Positions 56,106 through 64,000 of a stretch of DNA of 64,000 nt are shown here, one piece after another. The position numbers were made by a program, and so were the translations under genes. The notes below the pieces were generated by a model. That model was not told the origin of the DNA, made no database searches, and was given only the letters and a program-made list of their open reading frames with translations. The number at the start of each line of letters is the position of its first letter. The stretch's first letter is position 1. Source of the DNA: an uncultured Paracoccaceae bacterium (GTDB lineage Bacteria > Pseudomonadota > Alphaproteobacteria > Rhodobacterales > Rhodobacteraceae); NCBI GenBank assembly GCA_947495795.1, contig CANMAI010000016.1, positions 1 to 64,000 of the forward strand. Direction: 5' to 3'.

Positions 56106-56504
56106 TCACTCATCGCCTGGATAGAGCGTAATCCTTAGCGACATTTTGAGGGCGGCCATTCGTGAAATTGTCATCGCGCTCAGACCCTGGTTAAAGTCCA
56201 GTGGTTCATCCCCAACATCATAGGCCGCATTGAACTCCCGCAGACTGCACTGGTCGAATATCTGCCGCTCCGACGGCGGAAGTTGCTCCAACACATCCAA
56301 CATAGCCACTACCGTGGCGTCGACGTTCGCGTGAAATCTGTCCTCTTCGTCGCCAATGATTTCAAACACCGAAGTCCAATCTCCCTCCCCAATCTGATGG
56401 TGACCTAGGAGGGCCATTCCTGCGGCTTCGAGGTGGTGGTTCAGTTGATCTAGTGCACCGGCCGATATCAGGTCCAGATCTGTGTTTCTGTATTGTGTTT
56501 TCAT
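56106..56504 (-). CDS. Hypothetical protein downstream of repC
   Basis: 132 residues beginning MKTQYRNTDLDLISAGALDQ, acidic, with a helix-rich N-terminus and a beta-strand-like C-terminus (MSLRITLYPGDE). It begins 4 nt after the repC stop in the same orientation, so it is probably translated with repC. The pattern DFNQGLSAMTISRMAALKMSLRITLYP looks like a conserved fold, but I do not recognise the family. It could be a small accessory of the replicon. Confidence 0.6.
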   Translation of the reverse strand: MKTQYRNTDLDLISAGALDQLNHHLEAAGMALLGHHQIGEGDWTSVFEIIGDEEDRFHANVDATVVAMLDVLEQLPPSERQIFDQCSLREFNAAYDVGDEPLDFNQGLSAMTISRMAALKMSLRITLYPGDE

Positions 56505-56508
56505 AGGA

Positions 56509-57825
56509 TCACTCTGCCCTCGCCTCGCTTAGCCGTCCAAAGAAAGTCCGGTCCAAATGCAGTTCGCCAGCCTGTGCGCGCTCAACCAATGCACGGAGAT
56601 ACCCCCCCGGCGACTGGATCTGCCCTTCTGACTGCTTGTCGTAGATCAAAGCGACCACTGCTGCTGCAACAGGTGGACTCAATACCTTGTTTGCAACGCC
56701 CCAGGCATCCTCTGAGATTCCGATCATCGGCCTGATCTTGCCCGCTGCGCGATGGAAATCGTTCCAATCCTTGAGATATCCGTTCTCCATCGATCGCGCC
56801 ATCTCGGCAAACTGTGGACAAGCGATCATGATCATCGGCATATCCACGTCTGATTTGCGTTTTCGGGTATGGGTGCTCCAGTTGATATCAAGATCAACAT
56901 CCCCTGCCCCCTCCACAGGCTCATCGGTTGGGGTTCCAGGTGCTGTGCCCGCCGCGTGCTTTTTTTCAAAGCAATTACTTTTTACAGGATTAAGTTCATT
57001 TGTAGTTAGTATGTGCGTGTCAGGTGAGTCATCCTTGGGTGACATATTTGATGTAAAAGGAACAACATCAGCGCTTGTTTCAAGCTCCTGAGAGGGGGTT
57101 TGGGCATCTGATTGTTCAGGCCAGTCGAAGGCCGCTGTGAAAGCTTCCTCGACCCGCTCCTTGAACGTTGCAAAGAGGTCGGAGACATAATTCAGCGTAT
57201 CGAGCGCCACAGACCGTCCTGGAAGGCTCTGGAGAAGCTCTGCGAACTCTGCCTCAAGATGACGCCAAGGGCCTCTCAGCTGGCTCTCACGCGCCTTCTC
57301 GATTTTGGCGCGGATCACACGCCGGCTGATCGTGATCTGGCTTCTGAGGGCAGCACAGGCCTCACGCTCTTGAATTTGCTGCGCGTTAAGCCCCTCAAAC
57401 TCTTCAGCGCGGGCTGCAAGTGGTGCGAGATCAAAGCCATAGGCCTGAACGATGTAGCCATCGTCGTCTCTGCGCCCGTAGCGTTTGCCGTTAGGGCTGT
57501 CCTTCATCGCGATGATGCCGGCCTCACACAGCCGCCTCACATGCCGCTGAAGGCTCCGCAGGACCAATCCTGTCTTTTCCTCGAGGTACGCGTTGGAAGC
57601 CCAGACGATCGGCCGCCTGCCCGCCTCCCAGTCCTGAGCCTGTGTAAACGCACATAGCGTATCGAGGACCACGATATCCCCTGTCCTGAGCCCCAGTGAA
57701 GCTGCAACGCGTTTGATGGCTGCAACCGCTTGAGATTTCGGTATAGCTAACTGTTCACCGGCTTCTGCATGCATTTCTGCAATCAGAAGACCCGGTGTCG
57801 GCTTGCGCCAACCTGTATGTGTCAT
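56509..57825 (-). CDS. repC: Replication initiator RepC
   Basis: 438 residues. The N-terminal half is the RepC winged-helix region: WRKPTPGLLIAEM, AVAAIKRVAASLGLRTGDIVVLDTLCAF, VWASNAYLEEKTGLVLRSLQRHVRRLCEAG and the following DSPNGKRYGRRDDDG. The C-terminal part (PMIMIACPQFAEMARSMENGYLKDWNDF and VAAAVVALIYDKQSEGQIQSPGGYLRALVERAQAGEL) is also typical. RepC opens the replication origin, which lies inside the repC gene in repABC plasmids. The start at 57825 was chosen over upstream codons because the protein begins MTHTGWRKPTPG like other RepC. It is controlled by the counter-transcribed RNA upstream. Confidence 0.92.
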   Translation of the reverse strand: MTHTGWRKPTPGLLIAEMHAEAGEQLAIPKSQAVAAIKRVAASLGLRTGDIVVLDTLCAFTQAQDWEAGRRPIVWASNAYLEEKTGLVLRSLQRHVRRLCEAGIIAMKDSPNGKRYGRRDDDGYIVQAYGFDLAPLAARAEEFEGLNAQQIQEREACAALRSQITISRRVIRAKIEKARESQLRGPWRHLEAEFAELLQSLPGRSVALDTLNYVSDLFATFKERVEEAFTAAFDWPEQSDAQTPSQELETSADVVPFTSNMSPKDDSPDTHILTTNELNPVKSNCFEKKHAAGTAPGTPTDEPVEGAGDVDLDINWSTHTRKRKSDVDMPMIMIACPQFAEMARSMENGYLKDWNDFHRAAGKIRPMIGISEDAWGVANKVLSPPVAAAVVALIYDKQSEGQIQSPGGYLRALVERAQAGELHLDRTFFGRLSEARAE

Positions 57826-57891
57826 GTTGTTTCTTGACCTCCTCTGCTCGAAAGAAGGCAAAAGAATTGCGTTCACCGAATCGGTGTTTCG

Positions 57892-57978
57892 TTGACAACG
57901 ATTTGCGAGAGGTGCTATCTAAAAGCTGCAACACAGATAGATGAGCTCTCCATCCGCAAGGTGGGGGGCTTTTCTTTT
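57892..57978 (+). ncRNA. repABC counter-transcribed RNA (incompatibility RNA)
   Basis: In the repB-repC gap and antisense to the repABC mRNA. Promoter TTGACA (57892-57897) and TATCTA (57916-57921), 18 bp apart. The RNA should start near 57928 and end at a hairpin (57944-57970, eleven pairs with one bulged base and GCAA loop) followed by TTTTCTTTT. Such RNAs pair with the repC leader and lower RepC translation; position, orientation and terminator agree with the known design. Confidence 0.85.
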
Positions 57979-58058
57979 GCCGTTAAATCACTGCATGTTT
58001 GTTCCTGTTTCTAACCTCGTATGAGGGTCCGTCGAGCTGTCGTTGCAGCCCCTGCCTC

Positions 58059-59093
58059 TTAATTGGACCCATGTTTATTCAAGTACTCAGCGATGATGTC
58101 GCTCAGTCCATTCAAGACTTTTTTGTCGAGGGTGAGACCAGAGGCCGACACCGTCAGTCGCCCCCCCTTCCCTGCCACCGACAGTTTGTTGTTTCCGATT
58201 TTTCGCTCTACTAGGATCGACTTTGGCGCAGCGCCTCTTGCAGTCGGCTTTTTAGGCTTGCCGGTGATCTCCTTGAGCAACTTTTCTAGATCACGGTGAC
58301 TAAGTTCATATGGGTTTTTGCACGCGTGCAAAATTTGCTCCTGCGCCGCAAAAACTGCTCTCCCTCGTGACACTGCGCTGTTGTGTATCCCGACGCGTTG
58401 AGCGAAGTCAGTGGCCTTGATCGTCTCGCTCGGATCGGCTTCTTGAAGGCGCTCGAACATTTCGCCGATCGCAGCGAGCTGTTCGAAAGCACTCAAGTTC
58501 TCCCGTTCTTCGTTCTCACGAAAACGCATGAAGAGAGCTTCGAATTGCTCTTCGTTTGTGCCCCGCCGATTTTGTTGACCCAACAGCGCTCTCACTGGGC
58601 GCTTCAGAGTTTCAAGGATGTGATGACGGCGACGCCCAACAATAAGATGAAACTCAACGCCCTCAACGTTGCCTGGCTCTCGTTCGTCAGGCCGCCAGTC
58701 TGGATCCGCCGGCCATACGGTGATCGGGGTATCCTGGCCATGAGCTTCGATACTCGCCCTCAGCTTGGCAAACGCTTCCTGATCGCGCCAATCATCACGT
58801 CGGTCGGAGCCAATAACATCGACAATTTGGTCGGGAGAAAGAGTGAGCTCCTGCTGACCGTTAAGTATCTTCTCGACTGCCTGTGCGCGCTCTTCCTTCA
58901 ACAGCTTTTCAGCGTCGTTCAAGGCACCGGCCTTCCAAGCACTGCCTGATCCACCTAGGCGAGGCTTCACACCCGAAGTAGACTGATCGCCCAGATCAGG
59001 TGCTTGCGGATGAGGCTCTAAGGTAGCTTCGGCCTCGATAGTCTCATCTTTGGGCTTCTTTTTGAGAATGGATCCGCTCAACGTGCGCTTCAT
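58059..59093 (-). CDS. repB: Plasmid partition protein RepB
   Basis: 344 residues. ParB-family centromere binder. N-terminal arm (MKRTLSGSILKKKP), ParB-like domain with GVEFHLIVGRRRHHILE and LLGQQNRRGTNEEQFEALFMRFRENEERENLSAFEQL, then the helix-turn-helix DFAQRVGIHNSAVSRGRAVF, and a C-terminal dimerisation part. It overlaps repA by 4 nt. One copy of the putative centromere lies inside this gene (58315-58333). The family assignment is firm; symbol by synteny repA-repB-repC. Confidence 0.93.
   Translation of the reverse strand: MKRTLSGSILKKKPKDETIEAEATLEPHPQAPDLGDQSTSGVKPRLGGSGSAWKAGALNDAEKLLKEERAQAVEKILNGQQELTLSPDQIVDVIGSDRRDDWRDQEAFAKLRASIEAHGQDTPITVWPADPDWRPDEREPGNVEGVEFHLIVGRRRHHILETLKRPVRALLGQQNRRGTNEEQFEALFMRFRENEERENLSAFEQLAAIGEMFERLQEADPSETIKATDFAQRVGIHNSAVSRGRAVFAAQEQILHACKNPYELSHRDLEKLLKEITGKPKKPTARGAAPKSILVERKIGNNKLSVAGKGGRLTVSASGLTLDKKVLNGLSDIIAEYLNKHGSN
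58315..58333. promoter_or_regulatory. Putative centromere (parS) copy 1, inside repB
   Basis: TTTTTGCACGCGTGCAAAA, 19 bp identical to the copy upstream of repA (60593-60611) and containing an 18-bp perfect palindrome. Two identical palindromes at the two ends of the repA-repB region are the expected layout of RepB-binding sites. Confidence 0.75.
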
Positions 59094-60445
59094 GCCTCGT
59101 CCTCCTCAAAATTATAGAACTCTTCCATCCACTCCTTGGCATAGCCACGCTCTCGGCCTGGCCACAGTCGCTCGACAATGGCGTCATTTACGGCGTCCGC
59201 GTTCTCAATGAATCTGTTGATGCCCTTCTTCTTGCCGGGTGTGTCCGGTTCGTACTCGTAGACGGACTGGTAGACGTCGGATGCGTTCGAGATCGCGTCG
59301 GACCGCAAGTAGAAAACTGGAAGAACCTCATCTGGACAGTTCTCAAGTAGGTTGCCTACTTGCGTTAGGTCTTGCTCATTTGTCCGCTGAACGATTGTGG
59401 GGAGGAGCATATGCGCTCCACCTCCCATATCTATGCGATCGGTCGCAAAAATGTGGCGTAGCATCGTCAACAACCCGGTCACGAAAGTTGATAGCGTTGC
59501 GATGTCGAAGCCCTTCATTGTTTGGGGAATGATCAACGATGTCGAGGCCATAACATTGTTGAGCTGAAACAGGGTCAATGCAGGCTGATAGTCAATGATT
59601 ACACAGTCCAAAGTCTCGGAAAGGGCGGAATCTAGTTTGGCTTTGTCAACTTTTCCATTCTCCACAAGCTCGTCAGGCCGAGTGACAGGAACATTGCCTT
59701 CCTTCCAGCGTTCTATGGCATCTCTAAGAAATCTGTAGAACCGCTTGCCGGGCGTTTCGCTGCGCAACATGCGTGCGATTTGGATCTCGCCTTCAGAAGT
59801 CTCACCGTGTGCGGGAACAAGACGCACGCCAGGCCATGACGTTTTCTTAAAGAAACCGTCTAGGGTCTGTGCATCATAGTCGGTGTATGGAACATTCTCA
59901 TCAGTCTGAAACAAGCCTGCGAAGTCGACCATTGTGGGCGTGTTCTCATCGGGCAATGTCGGCATCTCTTCTCCGCCGACAAAGTACAGAGTGATAGTGC
60001 TTTGTGGATCAGCATCCATGACACCAACCCGCATCCCATAATGCAGACTCAGGTATTGAGCAAAATGCGCCGCGCTGAGGGATTTCGCTGTTCCACCTTT
60101 CTGGCTGGCGAAAGAAATTACGGGCAGTGGATCGTCCGCTTTGCGCCAAGCAAGAAAGTGGTCAGGTTTTTTTGCGGTTGCTGCCATGAGTGCCCGAATA
60201 TGCATAAGCTCGGTCAGCGTGAACACACGCTCACGTCCCACGTGCTTACCGGCAGGGAAGTCAGGATTGTCTTTGGCAAACTTGGTTAGGTGCTGATGGC
60301 TGATTCCGAGAAATCGGGCGCACTGCCTCATCGACCACGAACGCTTGATCCGCTCTCTTAGCGTGAGCTCTTTGTTTACTGATACGAGTGTCCGATCTAG
60401 ACCTCGTTCCAGCTCTTGAAGGAACTGTTCTATGCTGCCGCCCAT
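59090..60445 (-). CDS. repA: Plasmid partition ATPase RepA
   Basis: 451 residues. ParA-type ATPase that segregates the plasmid and represses the repABC operon. N-terminal HTH (MRQCARFLGISHQHLTKFAKD), deviant Walker A SQKGGTAKSLSAAHFAQYL (about residues 114-132), Walker A-prime MDADPQSTITLYF, and DCVIIDYQPALTL with the following helical segments. The start at 60445 has GGAGAG 10 nt upstream; a GTG two codons before is the alternative. It overlaps repB by ATGA. A 15-bp palindrome (60516-60530) and a parS-like copy lie upstream. Confidence 0.93.
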   Translation of the reverse strand: MGGSIEQFLQELERGLDRTLVSVNKELTLRERIKRSWSMRQCARFLGISHQHLTKFAKDNPDFPAGKHVGRERVFTLTELMHIRALMAATAKKPDHFLAWRKADDPLPVISFASQKGGTAKSLSAAHFAQYLSLHYGMRVGVMDADPQSTITLYFVGGEEMPTLPDENTPTMVDFAGLFQTDENVPYTDYDAQTLDGFFKKTSWPGVRLVPAHGETSEGEIQIARMLRSETPGKRFYRFLRDAIERWKEGNVPVTRPDELVENGKVDKAKLDSALSETLDCVIIDYQPALTLFQLNNVMASTSLIIPQTMKGFDIATLSTFVTGLLTMLRHIFATDRIDMGGGAHMLLPTIVQRTNEQDLTQVGNLLENCPDEVLPVFYLRSDAISNASDVYQSVYEYEPDTPGKKKGINRFIENADAVNDAIVERLWPGRERGYAKEWMEEFYNFEEDEA

Positions 60446-60515
60446 TGTCACCGCTCTCCATCGATTCTCTTGCGGAATCGCTTCAGCAGAAAAATAGCAC
60501 GGTTTTCGGTGTTTT

Positions 60516-60530
60516 GTACAGATACTGTAC
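60516..60530. promoter_or_regulatory. Palindrome upstream of repA, candidate operator
   Basis: GTACAG-ATA-CTGTAC lies about 70 nt upstream of the repA start codon. RepA/RepB complexes repress their own promoter in repABC plasmids, so this could be the operator or an overlapping promoter element. Confidence 0.5.
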
Positions 60531-60592
60531 GCCTATGAGTTTTCAGCGCACAATATGGGCTAGAATGAGCTGTCAAAGTGTGCACAAGATCC

Positions 60593-60612
60593 TTTTTGCA
60601 CGCGTGCAAAAA
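60593..60612. promoter_or_regulatory. Putative centromere (parS) copy 2, upstream of repA
   Basis: TTTTTGCACGCGTGCAAAAA, a perfect 20-bp palindrome. It shares its first 19 bp with the copy inside repB. Located about 150 nt upstream of repA, where repABC plasmids often carry centromere-like sites. Confidence 0.75.
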
Positions 60613-60659
60613 CTCACGCTCTCTTCATTAAGGTCCATCAAGCCATTACCATAAACCAC

Positions 60660-61008
60660 GGCGCGCAAACCTCACACACGGTCAATCTCGAAGCGGAATC
60701 ATCAAACGATCCGCTCGCCTCGAACATGACGCAAGCGCCCTTTACAGACCTGCTGCAGCTTTAGAGATCACCGTGCCGTCGTTCTGCTTCGCTTCACCCA
60801 TCCATCGATGTATGCGGTTTTCTGGTCTTGGTATGTGGACGTTTGCAATGCGTCCCGATCATTGCTGACACAAGCTATCCAACCAATACCTTGTAAGCCC
60901 CTGTCTTGCGGTCCACCGTTATTGAGTACAGATCAGGACGGGACCAAAGGTTCGCGCTGATGCGCCATGTCAAATAATACCCGCCGGCACCAACGAATAT
61001 CTCGATGA
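60660..61008. other. Gap upstream of repA, nothing recognised
   Basis: No protein-like open frame, repeat or terminator was found. It lies between the replication block and a region of doubtful coding content. Confidence 0.45.
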
Positions 61009-61746
61009 GTGGAGCCTCGTCTGATCTTCCGCAATGTCGCAAAGTTGCAGGACGTCTTCGTTCGAGACCGCATTTACCTCATGGCCCGCGGGGTTCACAT
61101 CCAATGCCTCTTTAATGCCTCCGCAGACGACAAGCTCACAGAACCTCGCCATACTTACAAAGTTCCGGAACTCTTGTGGGGCAGGGGCGTCCAACATAGA
61201 TCAAACTCATGGAACGCCTGCCGGGAACACGCCGCCGCTATCTTGAAGCAGTCTGAGCAACTTGACTGCTTGGATTTCCAGAGAGTTCGCTTGCCGCGCG
61301 CCATAAATCCGTTGGAGGCATGGAACATCATCATGTCTCGTCCGCGGTCGTTCCTTAGGGTGGCTTTCTACATTCACGACAAATATTCGTGCCTTTTTTT
61401 TGGTGTGAAACAGATTGGGGCGTTCACCGGCCGTTCGGTTCGGGCAGCCTTTTCGGGCAACTATCTCGACCTCTTTCTTGTGGAACATATAGGTGATGAG
61501 GTCCTCGTGCTGACGGAACGGGACAAGCACCCAGATGTTATGACGAGTTTGTCGGTGTATGACGGCGAGCTTTCGATCGTATCCTCGGTCGTCACGCACA
61601 ATCTGTTTGGCCAAGGATCGTCAGACACTGCCTTGTCCATTAGATACCGTGAAGCTTTGGATTACGATTTCTGCGGCCAGTTCATGCACTTCATTCCGAT
61701 CAACGCTTTCATGATCGGAAAAGATATCTGCTTCTCCAATGAGTGA
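61009..61746 (+). CDS. Doubtful ORF overlapping the hydrolase gene
   Basis: 245 codons, no recognised domain and no strong ribosome binding site. It overlaps the last 126 bp of the minus-strand hydrolase gene, and the opposite strand also has open stretches (60970-61197, 61207-61614) without recognisable content. This may be a decayed gene in either orientation. I list it to mark an unresolved 600-bp stretch. Confidence 0.2.
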   Translation: MEPRLIFRNVAKLQDVFVRDRIYLMARGVHIQCLFNASADDKLTEPRHTYKVPELLWGRGVQHRSNSWNACREHAAAILKQSEQLDCLDFQRVRLPRAINPLEAWNIIMSRPRSFLRVAFYIHDKYSCLFFGVKQIGAFTGRSVRAAFSGNYLDLFLVEHIGDEVLVLTERDKHPDVMTSLSVYDGELSIVSSVVTHNLFGQGSSDTALSIRYREALDYDFCGQFMHFIPINAFMIGKDICFSNE

Positions 61747-62637
61747 CTTGTCCGAGGGAAAATCTAGGAATGTGTAGTGTCCCACTTGTTTGCCTAGGTC
61801 ATGGTGCTGAAACTGGTCGTTCTGCAGGACGAGCCAGTCGGCACAGTGCTCTGATGGTGCTTCGTCATCCGCTCCGCCGGTAAGGACTACAATGGGTAGT
61901 TGAAGTTCGGCGACTGATTGCGGAACAAAGGATCGGATTGGTATTGCTGGAGCAATCGCGACCACCGACTTTATCCGCTTGTCGGTGTGGTCATGTCCGT
62001 GCTTTGCCCAAGAACGACGAAAAGCACCTGAGGTTTCCATCAGTCTAGGAACGCTTTCCGCCGCATCTGGGAACTCTTTCGGGCCGCCTTCAGTAATCCT
62101 ATTTGCGCTGCGCCAGTTGTCAAACTCATCCAAACAGGTTTGCGCTCCTGCTAGGGCCATAACCGTATGACCCCCTAGAGAAAACCCGGCCGCAAATACC
62201 TGATGGAAATCTAACCTGTCTGCGAAGAACCCGTTCGCCCCAAGTGACGACAACATCACGGACAAATCAGTCGCTCGTTCCCACCAGCAAAGAAAGCCTT
62301 CCGCGAGATACGGTTCCAAACCAGTATTGCCATGGTGATTTGCACCCAAGACCACATAGCCTTCACACGCAAGTGATCGCGCCAGCCATCCGAGACTCTC
62401 GGCTGTGCCACCAGTGCCGTGCGATAGCAATATGACCGGCAACTCCTTCTTGGCAGTCAGTGCGGCATCTAAGGTAACATCGCCAAGCTTAAAAAACTGC
62501 CCGGAAGCCTGCTTCCCGTTCTCTATATCATCTATTGGATACCACGCTGACCATGCGATTGGCCGTTCAGAATTGTTATGCCAGTCGGAGCGTGAAGAGT
62601 CGTGAATTACGCCGGTTCTATACCCGCAATTTGCCAT
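61621..62637 (-). CDS. Alpha/beta hydrolase (dienelactone hydrolase-like/lipase-like)
   Basis: 338 residues, alpha/beta hydrolase fold. The oxyanion region LPVILLSHGTGGTAESLGWLARSLACEGYVVLGANHHG, the nucleophile elbow AAGFSLGGHTVMAL (Ser in G-x-S-x-G), then QLPIVVLTGGADDEAPSEHC for the catalytic Asp and HYTFLDFP for His. This is the pattern of secreted-esterase or dienelactone-hydrolase-related proteins; no signal peptide is seen. Substrate unknown; it is not next to the catabolic island. The start codon region has a weak ribosome binding site. The 3' end overlaps a doubtful plus-strand frame. Confidence 0.82.
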   Translation of the reverse strand: MANCGYRTGVIHDSSRSDWHNNSERPIAWSAWYPIDDIENGKQASGQFFKLGDVTLDAALTAKKELPVILLSHGTGGTAESLGWLARSLACEGYVVLGANHHGNTGLEPYLAEGFLCWWERATDLSVMLSSLGANGFFADRLDFHQVFAAGFSLGGHTVMALAGAQTCLDEFDNWRSANRITEGGPKEFPDAAESVPRLMETSGAFRRSWAKHGHDHTDKRIKSVVAIAPAIPIRSFVPQSVAELQLPIVVLTGGADDEAPSEHCADWLVLQNDQFQHHDLGKQVGHYTFLDFPSDKSLIGEADIFSDHESVDRNEVHELAAEIVIQSFTVSNGQGSV

Positions 62638-63015
62638 TTTGAGCCCCCTTTAAAACCAACGCTCTAGAAAATTTTGAGAAATTTCAACGAGCTTGTTGCT
62701 CACTTGGCATCCTTTGAAGAAGCAGTCATTTGCACGAGGTGCAGCATTGAGCTCTCCGGTGTCTGATGACTTCACGTCCGCTGCCCATGCTACCATTGCG
62801 CCAACATGTAGGCCGAAGGTCGACGGGGTATACTCTTGGCAAGATGAAGGGGCAGGGGGCATGAGGGCTCGACGCTATACAGTAGTCTTGCATGCGCCGC
62901 ACAGAAATCCAGCAGAAAGATATTCCTTGTGCATAAAATATAGCATTACACCGCGAGCATAGCTGCGTTGCAGCATAGACTATTGTTGCAGCGCGGCGAG
63001 ACACCTATCTTACCC
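62638..63015. other. Non-coding stretch upstream of the small RNA
   Basis: No gene recognised. It separates the minus-strand hydrolase start from the plus-strand small RNA and should carry both promoters. A run TTGTTGCAGCGCGGCGAGACACC just before 63005 could be part of the small-RNA promoter; I cannot assign a sigma factor. Confidence 0.4.
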
Positions 63016-63148
63016 CTATAGGCAGTTGGCTTTCCATCCTCCTCCCGGAAAGTCGCTGCAAGTTTCGGATGTTGCTGCACCTCCTCCCGCGGCACGTCCG
63101 ACAAGAATTGGGCGCCATCTCTCCTCCCGAGATGGCGCCTTTTCTTTT
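63016..63148 (+). ncRNA. Anti-Shine-Dalgarno (CCUCCUCCC) small RNA, cuckoo/alpha-r14-like
   Basis: Three hairpins in 120 nt each expose an anti-Shine-Dalgarno motif. Hairpin 1: CTTTCC/GGAAAG around ATCCTCCTCCC (63030-63052). Hairpin 2: a GTTGCTGC/GCGGCAC stem around ACCTCCTCCC (motif 63080-63088). Hairpin 3: an 11-bp stem GGCGCCATCTC/GAGATGGCGCC with loop TCCTCCC (63111-63139), followed by TTTTCTTTT, so it is also the Rho-independent terminator. This matches the family of alphaproteobacterial stress-induced small RNAs with CCUCCUCCC loops (CcsR of Rhodobacter, alpha-r14). No protein-coding frame accounts for the terminator. The 5' end is an estimate. Confidence 0.85.
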
Positions 63149-63254
63149 CTGATAGATCTGATGTATGCGGCTTGCGTCCGGAGCAGGGTGCGTTACCGCT
63201 TCGCTACCTCGGGTTTATGCCGACATCTGCGAGCAACCACCCGACGGACCCTCA

Positions 63255-63770
63255 CTAGCGATCCTTTGAGACAAGTCCTGATTGCGTGATGGCCGTCAAA
63301 TTGTCCGGGGTTCGGCGCGTTAGCTCCGAGCCGTCGGGCGACATTGCGGCTTCGACGAACTCTGTCTTTTTCAGGACACCGCCATCGGCTTCCACCCAGG
63401 TCGTACTGGCTTCATCTTCGCGGGCAATCGATCCATCGTAATTCACGCGGATTGAGACACCTCCAACCTTCACTTTGACGGAGTATTGGTCAGCAATGAT
63501 CCCGTCCCAGGCGTCGCAGCAGTCTCGGCGCAATACGATCATGTCGGGACGCAGTTTTATCTGTACGTCCTGCGCGTCGTCTCCATTTACGCTCTTGAGC
63601 ATGACAAAAACCTCTTGCTCAGCGGGGTCGTTGTGAATGGTGGCGCGCGCATTTTTCGGCGGCCAGACCTTAGGAGCATCACGACGCTTGCCCTCTGGAT
63701 CCCGATGGAACCCAATATAGAGCTGTGCCGACTTCCAGACCCGGTGCATGGATTTTGTGAGCTTCGTCAT
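63255..63770 (-). CDS. Hypothetical protein (171 aa)
   Basis: Begins MTKLTKSMHRVWKSAQLYIGF and ends ITQSGLVSKDR. It is beta-rich in the middle (AEQEVFVMLKSVNGDD, DVQIKLRPDMIVLRRD, YSVKVKVGGVSIRVNYDGS), without membrane segments. AAAAGGAAGCC lies 5 nt upstream of the ATG, giving a clear start. I do not recognise the family. Its neighbours are the small RNA on one side and the window edge on the other. Confidence 0.6.
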   Translation of the reverse strand: MTKLTKSMHRVWKSAQLYIGFHRDPEGKRRDAPKVWPPKNARATIHNDPAEQEVFVMLKSVNGDDAQDVQIKLRPDMIVLRRDCCDAWDGIIADQYSVKVKVGGVSIRVNYDGSIAREDEASTTWVEADGGVLKKTEFVEAAMSPDGSELTRRTPDNLTAITQSGLVSKDR

Positions 63771-64000
63771 GTTGGCTTCCTTTTCTCCAGCTTACGGCAC
63801 TGACCCCGGGGGCTCCAAAACCACCGATCGCTGCCCCGGACAAAATCGGGCGGGGATTCTGGAAAGGACCGCGGCACGCGGCCCTTCTCCTGAAACCCTG
63901 CCGCCCGGCGAGGGCAGGAGGGGGGCCCGCGCCAGCCTGGAGGTCTGGGGGGAAAGGGGAGGGGGATCACCCGGCAACGCAGCCCGCAAGGACCGTTGTC
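63771..64000. other. Window edge, GC-rich, no gene recognised
   Basis: Very GC-rich with several local G-runs and C-runs and inverted repeats (for example around 63880-63930). No protein-like frame. It may be the leader of the minus-strand gene at 63770 or part of a gene cut by the window end. Confidence 0.4.

Noticed and set aside
61009-61746. 245-codon plus-strand frame as a true gene
   Set aside because: No domain or ribosome binding site is recognised, and it overlaps a well-supported hydrolase gene; kept only as a low-confidence entry.
1-64000. CRISPR arrays, tRNA or rRNA genes
   Set aside because: No regularly spaced direct repeats and no tRNA- or rRNA-like segments were noticed while reading the window.
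1-64000. Classical insertion sequences or transposases
   Set aside because: No DDE transposase, serine recombinase or IS-type terminal repeats were recognised; the only recombinases are the two tyrosine enzymes at 36329 and 54982.

Overview
The window looks like a large piece of a repABC-type plasmid from an alphaproteobacterium, most probably Rhodobacterales (Roseobacter group). The reasons are a contiguous repA-repB-repC unit with a counter-transcribed RNA in the repB-repC gap, a VirD4/VirD2/MobC-type mobilisation block, a run of small plasmid genes typical of that order (DUF736, DUF3768, ArdC-like, a 658-residue ParB-like protein, an N6-methylase/strawberry-notch helicase, DUF1403, ScpB-like), and an anti-Shine-Dalgarno small RNA of the CCUCCUCCC type known from alphaproteobacteria. 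The overall assignment is inference; no rRNA or tRNA is present to test it.

Layout. (1) 0.3-4.8 kb, minus strand: coupling protein, relaxase and MobC-like protein, joined by overlapping stop and start codons. No mating-pair-formation genes are visible. (2) 5.2-21 kb, mostly minus strand: plasmid housekeeping genes, most with a strong AAGGAG-type ribosome binding site and many separated by hairpins; a decayed HigBA toxin-antitoxin remnant lies at 8.1-8.45 kb. (3) 21.2-22.2 kb: a Fic toxin with a small upstream partner. (4) 22.3-36.1 kb: a catabolic island encoding hydroxyquinol 1,2-dioxygenase, maleylacetate reductase, a two-subunit 3-oxoadipate CoA-transferase and 3-oxoadipyl-CoA thiolase, with a TRAP transporter, a PcaR-like IclR regulator, three glutathione transferases, VOC, YciI and nitroreductase proteins. 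Two identical perfect 15-bp IclR-type palindromes sit in its divergent promoter. (5) 36.3 kb: a tyrosine recombinase. Related dyad sites carrying TATCGTTAC lie at 21.18, 22.21 and 36.23 kb and bracket the Fic module and the catabolic island.

(6) 37.4-53.2 kb: a dense defence island. It holds a Gabija pair (GajA, GajB) followed by a reverse transcriptase; an Mrr-like nuclease; three proteins with C-terminal HEPN-type Rx4H motifs together with a PD-(D/E)XK nuclease; a Pycsar-like module (tandem-domain nucleotide cyclase plus Cys-rich E2-like protein, divergent from a CapW/BrxR-type WYL regulator and a cyclic-nucleotide-binding membrane effector); and an AbiE toxin-antitoxin pair under an overlapping promoter/operator. 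(7) 53.4-56.1 kb: ScpB-like and DUF1403 proteins and a second tyrosine integrase with its own dyad site. (8) 56.1-60.6 kb: repC, the counter-transcribed RNA, repB and repA, with two copies of a palindromic putative centromere. (9) 61-64 kb: an alpha/beta hydrolase, the small RNA and a hypothetical gene.

How it fits together: repABC maintains the replicon, the mobilisation block lets it transfer with a helper, and ArdC would protect incoming DNA. The catabolic island turns hydroxyquinol into succinyl-CoA and acetyl-CoA, but the step that makes hydroxyquinol is absent. The defence island is the most likely place for an undescribed system: the Gabija plus RT arrangement, the multi-HEPN/nuclease array, and the E2-associated cyclase module whose two cyclase halves carry complementary catalytic residues.
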